DNA of 64,000 bases, taken from positions 5,042,001 to 5,106,000 of the forward strand of contig NZ_CP032762.1 in assembly GCF_003641205.1 (NCBI RefSeq), read 5' to 3'. The position numbers and the translations under genes are program-made. This stretch comes from Rhodococcus sp. P1Y. Lineage in GTDB: Bacteria > Actinomycetota > Actinomycetes > Mycobacteriales > Mycobacteriaceae. Positions 17,053-28,845 of this stretch are shown here, piece after piece (the stretch's first letter is position 1; each line of letters starts with the position of its first letter). The notes below the pieces were generated by a model, which saw only the letters and a list, made by a program, of their open reading frames with translations, had not been told where the DNA came from and made no database searches.

Positions 17053-17765
17053 CCCGCGTGCGCGTATCCGGATTGACCAAATCCTACGACGGTCGACGCG
17101 TCCTGGACGGGGTGAGCTTCGAAGTTCAGCCGGGAGAATTCGTCTCGCTGATCGGTCCGAGCGGTTCGGGAAAGAGCACCATCTTCAATATGCTCGCCGG
17201 GCTAGACACGCCGGATTCGGGAGTGGTCGGGGCGCCGAGGAGCGCGTACATGCCGCAGAAAGATCTACTGTTTCCCTGGCGAACGGTGCTGGACAACACG
17301 AGTCTCGGGCTGGAGATTCAGGGCGTTCCGAGGAAAGAAGCCCGAGCGCAGGCACAGGCACTGTTTCCGGTCTTCGGGTTGGACGGGTACGAAAAGTCTC
17401 GACCGTCGGACATGTCGGGTGGTATGCGTCAACGAGCCGCATTGTTGCGCACCGTCGTTCAGGGGCACGATCTCCTACTGCTCGACGAGCCCTTCGGCGC
17501 CCTCGACTCGCTCACGCGGACTGCCATGCAACGCTGGCTTCAGGAAATGTGGCTCGAGTACGGATGGACCGTTCTGATGATCACGCATGACATTCGTGAG
17601 GCCGTGTACCTTTCCGATCGCGTGATCGTCCTCTCCGACAAGCCAGCACGTGTCCGACGCCAGATCACCGTGCCACTGGCGCGGCCCCGTGATCCGATGG
17701 TGGTAACGACGCCAGCGTTCGCGGCGGTCGAAGCCGAACTCATGGACGTACTGATCGAGCGCTGA
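17049..17765 (+). CDS. ABC transporter ATPase, thiamine-pyrimidine uptake (ThiZ-like)
   Basis: A 238-residue ABC ATPase. The Walker A is GPSGSGKST (residues 36-44), the Q-loop is MPQKDLLFPW, the signature is MSGGMRQRAALLR, the Walker B is LLLLDEPFGALD and the H-loop is MITHDIREAV. It is of the nitrate/sulfonate/taurine type that pairs with ThiX-like permeases. The ATG at 17049 overlaps the permease stop and is chosen over the earlier frame start at 17025. It is the last gene of the riboswitch-controlled operon, and its stop abuts the stop of the convergent LCP gene (TGATCA). Confidence 0.92.
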   Translation: MTRVRVSGLTKSYDGRRVLDGVSFEVQPGEFVSLIGPSGSGKSTIFNMLAGLDTPDSGVVGAPRSAYMPQKDLLFPWRTVLDNTSLGLEIQGVPRKEARAQAQALFPVFGLDGYEKSRPSDMSGGMRQRAALLRTVVQGHDLLLLDEPFGALDSLTRTAMQRWLQEMWLEYGWTVLMITHDIREAVYLSDRVIVLSDKPARVRRQITVPLARPRDPMVVTTPAFAAVEAELMDVLIER

Positions 17766-19034
17766 TCACGCGACGCATGGAATGCCGCCGTCGCCCTGCA
17801 CGACCTCTGGTTCGGCCGGTGCATCGTCGCCCGCAGCCGGGACGCCGTCCGCGAGCTGCGCGTCCGCATCAGGAACGGGGACCGGAGCAGCGCCCGAAGG
17901 CGACGGATCGAGAATCGCCGCCGTCTCGCTCCGTACCCGATCCACATCGACGATGTTGACGTCCTGTCCATCGATGGTGGCATAGCTTTCCACCGGCAAG
18001 GTGAAAAAGTCGATCTCACCGTCAAGGATGCTCCCCGCCTGCGACACAAGCGATACCGGATCGAGCCCACTGTCGATGACGATGTCTTGCTTCGTCCCCG
18101 CGACGAGAGCACGAAGCTCCCCGAGGTTGCCGAGGATTCCCGATTGCTTCAGTTTCGAGATCACGCCGGCCACGAAGGCCTGCTGCCTCTTCGTTCGATC
18201 GAGGTCACCGTTCGTCAGTCCGTGACGTTGTCGTACGAAGGACAGTGCCTGAGTCGCGTCGAGGCTCTGAACGCCAGCCGCGAACCTGGCGCCCGAATAT
18301 TCGTCGTCCACGGCATCTCGGAGGCACACCTCGATTGGTCCGACGGCGTTGGCTACGTCGTAGAAGCCCAGAAGATTGACCTCTGCGAAATGATCGATCG
18401 GGACCCTGAGCAGTTGCTGTACGGCGGTGAGAGTGGACCGTCGACCGGCCTCGCGAGCTTGCCGTTCACGTTCGGTCTGATCCGTCACTCCTTCGTCGTA
18501 CAGAGCCGAGTCCGCGTCCGCTTTCGCGAGGCCGTACGCCTCCTTGATCTTTTTCTTGCCGTATCCGGGAACGTCGACGTAGTCGTCACGCGGGATCGAG
18601 ATCGCTTTGGCTCGGCCGCCGTCCGCCGGGAGGTGAAGAAGCAGGAGTGTGTTCGTGTTGTATCCGCCGACGTCACTGTCGCCTGCATGGAGGGCGTCGG
18701 TGACGAACTGGGCGGGTAGGTCGTTGCCGTCCATGTCTTTTCGGCTGTCGAGACCGATCAGAAGGATATTGGTGTCCTGACCATTGCTTGCCGCGTCGTT
18801 CTCCGGCAACGAGACGAGTGCGTCGGAGGTGGTCAGACCCGTCGTCGCTTCGCGGTACACCGTCCATCCGACTCCGCTCGCGACGAGAGCTAAGACAGCG
18901 GCAAGTCCGACGACGACGCGTGCCGCTCGCGCGTACCACTGCTGGCGCACATCCGGTAGCTGCGTCACCACCGGACGATGCCTACCGGCCATCGGCCTGT
19001 GGCGCCCAGTACTTCGATTCTCGTACGCGCGCAC
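17766..19034 (-). CDS. LCP (LytR-CpsA-Psr) family cell-wall glycopolymer ligase
   Basis: A 422-residue membrane-anchored LCP protein. After a cytoplasmic basic stretch there is one transmembrane helix (about residues 37-58), then the extracellular LCP domain: NILLIGLDSRKD, NTNTLLLLHLPADGGRAKAISIPRDDYVDVPGYG, KIKEAYG and FVRQRHGLTNGDLDRTKRQQAF. The conserved Asp and Arg residues bind lipid pyrophosphate. In mycolata such enzymes attach arabinogalactan to peptidoglycan. The C-terminal 50 residues are Pro/Ala/Asp-rich and end in a lone Cys (GIPCVA). The GTG at 19034 is the longest start, and the in-frame ATG at 18992 is an alternative. Confidence 0.9.
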   Translation of the reverse strand: MRAYENRSTGRHRPMAGRHRPVVTQLPDVRQQWYARAARVVVGLAAVLALVASGVGWTVYREATTGLTTSDALVSLPENDAASNGQDTNILLIGLDSRKDMDGNDLPAQFVTDALHAGDSDVGGYNTNTLLLLHLPADGGRAKAISIPRDDYVDVPGYGKKKIKEAYGLAKADADSALYDEGVTDQTERERQAREAGRRSTLTAVQQLLRVPIDHFAEVNLLGFYDVANAVGPIEVCLRDAVDDEYSGARFAAGVQSLDATQALSFVRQRHGLTNGDLDRTKRQQAFVAGVISKLKQSGILGNLGELRALVAGTKQDIVIDSGLDPVSLVSQAGSILDGEIDFFTLPVESYATIDGQDVNIVDVDRVRSETAAILDPSPSGAAPVPVPDADAQLADGVPAAGDDAPAEPEVVQGDGGIPCVA

Positions 19035-19043
19035 CGTCAGACA

Positions 19044-19712
19044 CTAGCGGGGCTGTGGACTCCCGGTGCCGGCACCCAGACGCTGTGCGAGGTCGGTCAC
19101 TGCGAGGTGAGCTTCGGCCAGGCTCGCTTCGGCGGCGGGTATCGACGACGCCAGCGCCGGAACACGAGAAGCAAGCGTCAGATCGATCGTCACGACGAAC
19201 ACCTGCATACCGAGCGCCGTACCCAGCACCTGCTCGAGCTGCGCAACAGTGTGGTCGGCACCGAAATCGGGCGTTCCGGGTCCGTACTGATTTCCCCGAG
19301 ACGACACCACGACGACCGGTTTGGCCTCCACGGGCCGGGTCGGGCCGTCGAACGGCACGGTGATCCCCGGTACGTGTACGTAGTCGATCCAGGCTTTGAG
19401 CGTGGAGGGGATCGACCAGTTGTACATCGGCGCACCAACGAGAACGACGTCCGCCGAGACCAGCTCGTCGATCAGTTCTTTCTGCAATGCCTCCGCTTCC
19501 GGCGGCGCGATCTCGCCTGGTGTGCGCAAATGAGGCGCCCAGTGCAGGGCCGACGTCGGGAGGTGCGGCGGCGGGTTCCGGTGGAGGTCTCGATAGATCA
19601 CGGAGTGATCGGCGCCGAGAGAATGCCAGACATCGGAAAAACGGGCGGTGACCGCTCTGCTCACCGAAGTTTCGAGGTCGGCGGACGAATCGAGATGCAG
19701 CAACTGCGGCAC
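19044..19712 (-). CDS. FMN-dependent NADH-azoreductase (AzoR-like)
   Basis: A 222-residue flavodoxin-fold NAD(P)H:quinone/azo reductase. The FMN-binding N-terminal strand LLHLDSSADLETSVSRAVTARF and the loop APMYNWSIPSTLKAWIDYV are diagnostic, with the second loop SSRGNQYG. Such enzymes reduce quinones and azo compounds by two electrons and protect from electrophile stress. It lies between the LCP gene (9-base gap, same strand) and a divergent small HTH gene 53 bases away, so a shared regulatory region is possible. Confidence 0.9.
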   Translation of the reverse strand: MPQLLHLDSSADLETSVSRAVTARFSDVWHSLGADHSVIYRDLHRNPPPHLPTSALHWAPHLRTPGEIAPPEAEALQKELIDELVSADVVLVGAPMYNWSIPSTLKAWIDYVHVPGITVPFDGPTRPVEAKPVVVVSSRGNQYGPGTPDFGADHTVAQLEQVLGTALGMQVFVVTIDLTLASRVPALASSIPAAEASLAEAHLAVTDLAQRLGAGTGSPQPR

Positions 19713-19765
19713 ATGTGCTCCTTCTACGGGGGTAACTGCACACTATCCCCAGTAGGGTCGGCGTC

Positions 19766-20131
19766 ATGGACCACCGCTACATTGCCTCGGCGTTGTCACA
19801 TCCCGATGCCCAACGGGTCACGTCGTCGATTGCGGCATTGGAGGGGCGCGTTCCGACCCTTGCTCTCGACGGATTAGAACTGGACCTCGACGCATCGGCC
19901 AGGAGAGCTGTGGTCGAACTGTTGCGCCAACTCGCTACGGGAACGGCAGTGACGATCGGCCCGGTCGGCGAGCTCCTGACGACGTCCCAGGCGGCCGAGA
20001 TCCTTGGTGTGTCCGATACGTACGTACGGAAGCTGGCAGACGCAGGAAAACTCAGTATCGAGATGCGTGGCACCCATCGGCGCTACCGATTGGAGGACCT
20101 CGTCCGCCACCGCGAACAGTTCAAGAGCTGA
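19766..20131 (+). CDS. Excisionase/MerR-type HTH protein, antitoxin-like
   Basis: A 121-residue protein. The N-terminal 65 residues are helical, and the C-terminus has a winged HTH of the excisionase type: LLTTSQAAEILGVSDTYVRKLADAGKLSIEMRGTHRRYRLEDLVRHREQ. This domain order is typical of the antitoxin halves of actinobacterial PIN-domain toxin pairs. No PIN-domain gene follows: the next gene is convergent with a 3-base gap and encodes an unrelated protein. It may therefore be an orphan antitoxin or a simple regulator, possibly of the divergent azoreductase gene. Confidence 0.75.
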   Translation: MDHRYIASALSHPDAQRVTSSIAALEGRVPTLALDGLELDLDASARRAVVELLRQLATGTAVTIGPVGELLTTSQAAEILGVSDTYVRKLADAGKLSIEMRGTHRRYRLEDLVRHREQFKS

Positions 20132-20134
20132 GAA

Positions 20135-20497
20135 TCAGCCCGCCGATCGACTCAACAGCTCGGACTGCAACGTGAGCAGATCGCGGAACGCTGCGCCGGC
20201 GGCATTCCAGAGCTGCTCTCCGTCGATGAAATCAACGCCGAGCAGATTGACATCTCCGCGATAGGCGCCGACATCAACCGAGAGCTTTCGGACGATCATC
20301 GACACATCCCTTTCGAGATAGCCGGCATCGGTTCGCTCGAGCTCACGAAACTCTGACGAGAAGTGATCAGCCGCGACTCGCCTGTCCACGAACTGTGCGA
20401 CGAGAATGACAAAGCGCGATGCGTGCAGCGACGGTGAACGGAACGAATGCCCCACGAAACTGGCCTCTCCCTGGTCGACAACGCCACTCGCCGTCAT
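20135..20497 (-). CDS. Small protein resembling colicin-D-type immunity proteins
   Basis: A 120-residue protein without signal or membrane segments. The central part (FVILVAQFVDRRVAADHFSSEFRELER, then SMIVRKLSVDVGAYRGD) resembles the helical colicin-D immunity-type family, in which an FV...FV...FS.EF pattern is usual. I see no matching toxin gene beside it. The first 30 residues are less convincing and the true start may be internal. It is convergent with the HTH gene. The call rests on pattern memory, so hypothetical protein is the safe label. Confidence 0.45.
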   Translation of the reverse strand: MTASGVVDQGEASFVGHSFRSPSLHASRFVILVAQFVDRRVAADHFSSEFRELERTDAGYLERDVSMIVRKLSVDVGAYRGDVNLLGVDFIDGEQLWNAAGAAFRDLLTLQSELLSRSAG

Positions 20498-20693
20498 CGT
20501 CGAAACAATCGGATCGAGTCGACGACGTTGTGCTAGGCGCTGACGTCGACGGAGACGCCAGCGCGGCGAGGGGTGTCGAAGATTCGGTGTGAAACAGGAA
20601 CTTCGTTCACGATAATGACGCGAAGCCTGCCCAATCCGCTGTTTCGCACATCCTTATGACCAGTCACTACAAAACGATCGGTTCGGTTGGGAG

Positions 20694-21464
20694 TTAGCGA
20701 AGTGTGTCGAGAGACTGCCGCTCGGGCGTATCGAGCTCCCAGAATTTCCACCCGTCTAGAACCTCGACATCTCCACTGATGTGGGTGGCGACGGCGCTCG
20801 CGGCCTCGGTGGGATCCTCGAATCGCCTGCCCTCCATCGGGCCCTGAACGATCTCCAAACGCTGGCTGTCCGGATCGAATCTGGCGCTGAGCCGGTAGCC
20901 GTCGAAATCGGCGACCACACGGACCCGCAGGTCTATGACCTCTTCGACGAGCGCCACGCGCTTCGCGCCGGTACGGCGCACGACCTTGGTCACTCGGTGC
21001 GATGCTGCCGAGTGCGCCGCTTCGGCGAGTGCCGGATCGGCGTCCGCGTTGAGCCCCAGAAGCGCCCACCGGTCACGCCCGTGTTGAACACGTCCAAGCG
21101 CGATAGCGTGATGACCCGTGCGGGTTCGCAACGGCGATTCTTGAACCCAGAGATCCACTTCGCCCTTGATATCCGCTGCCATCTCCTCCGAGGACACCAT
21201 GAAGAAGGCGGGTTCACTCTGACCCATATCGACGAATACCCAGTACAGAGACCCCGTGTCATCTGTTGCCAACGATTCGTCTTGCCTGCGCGCTTTCCAA
21301 TCGCCCGCAGCTTTGGACCTGACTCGGACGATGCAACTGGACCCGTCGACACCCCACACTTGCACCGGATTACGACGCGAAGTAGTCAGCCGTTCGGCAC
21401 GTCCTCCGTGCATCACGACCGCGCGAATGAACGCCCTTATGCCTTGCTCCGATACGTCTTCCAC
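20694..21464 (-). CDS. Probable PD-(D/E)XK-like protein with C-terminal RAMA-like domain
   Basis: A 256-residue protein starting at GTG with TGAGG upstream. The N-terminal half has a restriction-endonuclease-like core: GIRAFIRAVVMHGGRAERL, VWGVDGSSCIVRVRSKAAGDWKAR and YWVFVDMGQSEPAFFMVSSEEM, where the Asp and the VRSK could be the D-x(n)-xxK active site. The acidic residue normally before the Lys is not obvious. The C-terminus (EGRRFEDPTEAASAVATHI and DGWKFWEL) has the G..F..P..AA and GW.FW pattern of the RAMA domain, which is associated with restriction and DNA-modification systems. No methyltransferase partner is adjacent. Both domain calls are by eye. Confidence 0.55.
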   Translation of the reverse strand: MEDVSEQGIRAFIRAVVMHGGRAERLTTSRRNPVQVWGVDGSSCIVRVRSKAAGDWKARRQDESLATDDTGSLYWVFVDMGQSEPAFFMVSSEEMAADIKGEVDLWVQESPLRTRTGHHAIALGRVQHGRDRWALLGLNADADPALAEAAHSAASHRVTKVVRRTGAKRVALVEEVIDLRVRVVADFDGYRLSARFDPDSQRLEIVQGPMEGRRFEDPTEAASAVATHISGDVEVLDGWKFWELDTPERQSLDTLR

Positions 21465-21583
21465 AGCGCTACCTCAGATTCTGCCTACCCGTGCAGATGA
21501 AGAGAGGTGCCTACGACGGGTAGCACGCGCACGACTCGGAGTTCTGACCCCAGTCTAGTGGTCCAGCACCACCCACAGGAACC

Positions 21584-21898
21584 GTGCACAATCGACGGGT
21601 GGATATCCGACCCGAGCACGACGCAGCCGGCCACCGTTTCGTCCTGTACGCGGACGGGGATTCAGCCGTGATCTCGGAGTACTTCGACATCGACCGTCGA
21701 CGAAACTTCTTCCGTACCGTCACGCTCGGTCAGTACCGCGGCCGGGGCCTAGCCGCAGTACTGACCGAGTACGCGCTGGACGACACACGTAGGAAAGGGC
21801 TCTCGGTTGTCCCGTCGTGCTGGTTCGTCCGTGAGTTCATCGAAACGAACGCAGCCGCGTACGGGGACCTGCTTACTTCCGCCGAACCGCACGTCTAG
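21584..21898 (+). CDS. GNAT-like N-acetyltransferase (YjdJ type)
   Basis: A 104-residue minimal GNAT domain of the YjdJ/NATD1 type. It has FVLYADGDSAVISEYFD, a CoA-binding QYRGRGLAAVLTEYALDDTRRKGLSVVPSCWFVREFIETN and a short C-terminus. The family usually has H or E near the pyrophosphate loop, and the loop here is QYRGRGLA, close to consensus. The start is GTG with AGGA 4-7 bases upstream. The substrate is unknown. Its last 26 bases overlap the convergent small gene at 21873. Confidence 0.75.
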   Translation: MHNRRVDIRPEHDAAGHRFVLYADGDSAVISEYFDIDRRRNFFRTVTLGQYRGRGLAAVLTEYALDDTRRKGLSVVPSCWFVREFIETNAAAYGDLLTSAEPHV

Positions 21899-22022
21899 CG
21901 CTGGCGAGCAGACGGTAGCCGTCAACACTGTCGACGCCTTTGCCCTTCCTCCGTCCGTACCGCTCGAGCGATTTGGCCACCCTCATCTCGTGATCACGAA
22001 TCACGTTCTCGTACAGATACAT
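21873..22022 (-). CDS. 49-residue basic small protein
   Basis: A short reading frame supported mainly by a good ribosome binding site: AGGGAG lies 7 bases before the ATG at 22022. The peptide begins MYLYENVIRDHEMRVAKSLE and ends LLASARRAVRRK. It is rich in Arg/Lys, probably helical, with no signal or Cys. A longer frame from GTG 22055 is possible but lacks a binding site. Small basic proteins of this look are widespread in Rhodococcus with no known role. It overlaps the tail of the convergent GNAT gene. Confidence 0.5.
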   Translation of the reverse strand: MYLYENVIRDHEMRVAKSLERYGRRKGKGVDSVDGYRLLASARRAVRRK

Positions 22023-22386
22023 CGAGTTCTCCCTGAATTGGCACCGTGAACCCACGGCTGAATCGGCGCATCTCGAAGGATGCGGCCTACCTGTGAAACC
22101 GACAGCGGAATGGACGTCGCTATCGAACTATGGCGACAATATCGGATCGCGAAAGTAGCAGCCCGACAGTCATATTGAATGTATTTGCCAAAGGTTCCAC
22201 CCCTTCTCGCTCGATCCGTACCGTTACGAGAGAATCATGCAGCACGACGGCTCCCCCGCGCCACCGAATTAAATTGCAATCCTGACCGGAATCAGCCTTT
22301 TCATCGAGACTAATTGCACGCCTTGGTATTCGACGGCAACGAATGTGCCGTACGGCTGGGGCTCGGGGTTGGGGTGGTCGGTTGTG
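22023..22386. other. Gene-poor spacer with a G-run cluster
   Basis: No convincing gene is seen. Bases 22080-22330 are richer in A+T than the surroundings and carry no clear promoter pair. At 22357-22378 the plus strand has GGGG-CTC-GGGG-TT-GGGG-T-GG, a possible G-quadruplex, directly before the 92-bp repeat region. Confidence 0.4.
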
Positions 22387-23007
22387 GATTTACCCTCGTG
22401 TTGTGCGGTTTCGCGGGGTGTGGGCGTACATCGTGGGAGTAGATCTATCGTTCGGTGGCGGCCCGGGGTGTGTGGGTGGATTTACCCTCGTGATGTGGGC
22501 TGGGGAGGGTGCTGGGTGCACATTCACGGGTGGATCCGTGGTGGGCGACGGTCTAGGTGTTCGAGATGCACGCCATAGTGTCAGGTGCACGGTGAGGTGC
22601 TGGCATCTAGGTGAGCGTCTGACATCTAGGTGTGCGTCTGTGCGGCCGGGTTACGGGATCGGTTGTAGGTGCACATCATCTGGCCTGGGTGTGCGGGCGT
22701 CTTCGCCGGCGTGTCGGTCCGCGTCTGTGGTTCACGGTCTTGCGGTTCCGGAGGGTTTGGCGGATGTATCCCGGTGTGCTCGTTGTCGGGTGCCGCGGCA
22801 GCCCGTTGCCCGTGGTCCGGGGCGATGTGCCCTCGTGTTGTGCGGTTGCGCGAGGTGTGGGCGTACATCGTGGGCGTAGATCCATCGTTGGGCGACGGCC
22901 CGGGGTGTGTGGGCGGATTTACCCGCGTGTTGTGCGGTGTCGCGGGTGTGTGTGCGTACATCGCCGGGGGTAGATCTGTCGTTTCGGCTGCGGGCGGCGT
23001 ATGCCCC
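22387..23007. repeat. 92-bp repeat units in two pairs, next to the rrn operon
   Basis: Unit 1a (22387-22478) and unit 2a (22824-22915) are each 92 bases long and differ at about 10 positions by my alignment. Each begins GAT-TACCC-type sequence and contains TGTTGTGCGGTT, GGTGTGGGCGTACATCGTGGG and GGCCCGGGGTGTGTGGG. Each is directly followed by a partial or diverged second copy (1b from 22479, 2b from 22916). Between the pairs is a 19-bp duplication (CATCTAGGTGTGCGTCTG-type, about 22605-22642). The plus strand is strongly G+T rich. Long overlapping open frames here have repetitive, Pro/His/Thr-rich translations and are probably not genes. Confidence 0.75.
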
Positions 23008-23082
23008 GGGGGGTGGAGGTTCACGCAGTTGGAGTGTCGACTACGGAATGTGTTGTGGGGCGCTGAGATAGGTGTGGAATGC

Positions 23083-23117
23083 AGAACACCCCCGACCGTG
23101 GTGGTCGGGGGTGTTCT
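23083..23117 (-). terminator. Rho-independent-type terminator of the rRNA operon
   Basis: Arms 23083-23097 (AGAACACCCCCGACC) and 23103-23117 (GGTCGGGGGTGTTCT) are perfect 15-base complements around a 5-base loop. The hairpin starts 10 bases after the 3' end of 5S rRNA in the direction of transcription. No long U tract follows, which is usual in actinobacteria. Confidence 0.85.
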
Positions 23118-23126
23118 GGAATATGT

Positions 23127-23245
23127 GTTCGGCGGTGTCCTACTCTCCCACACCCTGTCGAGTGCAGTACCATCGGCGCTGGAGGGCTTAGCTTCCGGGT
23201 TCGGAATGGGACCGGGCGTTTCCCCTCCGCTATGGCCGCCGTAAC
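23127..23245 (-). rRNA. rrf: 5S ribosomal RNA
   Basis: On the minus strand the sequence starts GTTACGGCGGCCATAGCGG and ends GGACACCGCCGAAC, about 119 bases, with the typical CCGGTCCCATTCCGAACC loop-C region and GGGTGTGGGAGAGTAGG near the end. Ends are set by pairing of the terminal stem and may be off by a base or two. It is the last gene of the 16S-23S-5S operon. Confidence 0.96.
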
Positions 23246-23359
23246 TCTGTGAAACAGTGTCACGAGCGAACCGAAGTCGGAGACACACACGATTGTGTGT
23301 TCGTTCTTGGTTCTATCTAGTTGTGTACCGAAAATACACTTCGTGTGTTGTTTCAGATA

Positions 23360-23381
23360 TTGCACAGTGGACGCGTAGCTT
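23360..23381 (-). other. 3' arm of the 23S precursor processing stem
   Basis: The plus strand reads TTGCACAGTGGACGCG followed by TAGCTT. This is the near-exact complement of 26546-26569 on the other side of 23S. In the transcript the two sequences pair to form the long helix cut by RNase III during 23S maturation. Confidence 0.75.
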
Positions 23382-23388
23382 CTTTGTG

Positions 23389-28403
<5,015 letters not shown>

Positions 28404-28620
28404 ACTCTAGATTCGCAACCAAAGCTGCTAATCAGTCAAATGACATCAAGTCCACATCACTAGCAAAAAAACTCAACTAGCACTAAATTTTTCGACATAC
28501 GATCCGACGGGAAGAAGGACCGCAGCCGACACGCTCACACCCCGAAAGGCATGAGCGCCAAAACATTCGGCACTGACATTCATCGACACACTGTTGAGTT
28601 CTCAAAGAACACGCACACAC
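28404..28620 (-). other. rRNA operon leader with boxA
   Basis: The transcribed leader between promoter and 16S. On the minus strand GTTCTTTGAGAACTCAACAG (28591-28610) is the boxA-type element bound by NusB-NusG-type factors for antitermination. It is closely related to the element in the 16S-23S spacer. The rest is A+T richer and presumably carries the 5' arm of the 16S processing stem. Confidence 0.75.
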
Positions 28621-28669
28621 CGAACACACAAGAAAAACACGTTCTCAAGGTGCCCGGGGCAACTGTTCC

Positions 28670-28698
28670 AGCCTATCCCAGCTTGGTCTCGGACGCAA
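28670..28698 (-). promoter_or_regulatory. Probable rRNA operon promoter
   Basis: Read on the minus strand, TTGCGT (28698-28693) and TAGGCT (28675-28670) are separated by exactly 17 bases. The -10 lies 60 bases upstream of the boxA element, as in other actinobacterial rrn leaders. The remaining sequence up to 28845 is non-coding and may hold further upstream promoters: I see no second pair as good as this one. Confidence 0.65.
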
Positions 28699-28845
28699 GG
28701 CCCGACTCTTGGGGGACAAACCATGCCACGCTCCGACGTACAACCTCGTTGTCTCCGGCCTCTCGGCTGGAGTCGGTGTCCGTCTCGCTCTGACTCGACA
28801 AAAGTTACGCGACGAGTCGCCCAACTCCAAATCGCCTGGTCAGAG

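Noticed and set aside
20533..20693. Short minus-strand frame ending AGVSVDVSA
   Set aside because: No convincing start codon with a binding site. It could be a gene remnant, but it cannot be supported as a gene.
22345..23288. Several long open frames on both strands, up to 220 residues
   Set aside because: They overlap each other and the repeat units, have repetitive Pro/His/Thr or Gly/Val/Trp compositions, and extend into the rRNA terminator and 5S gene.
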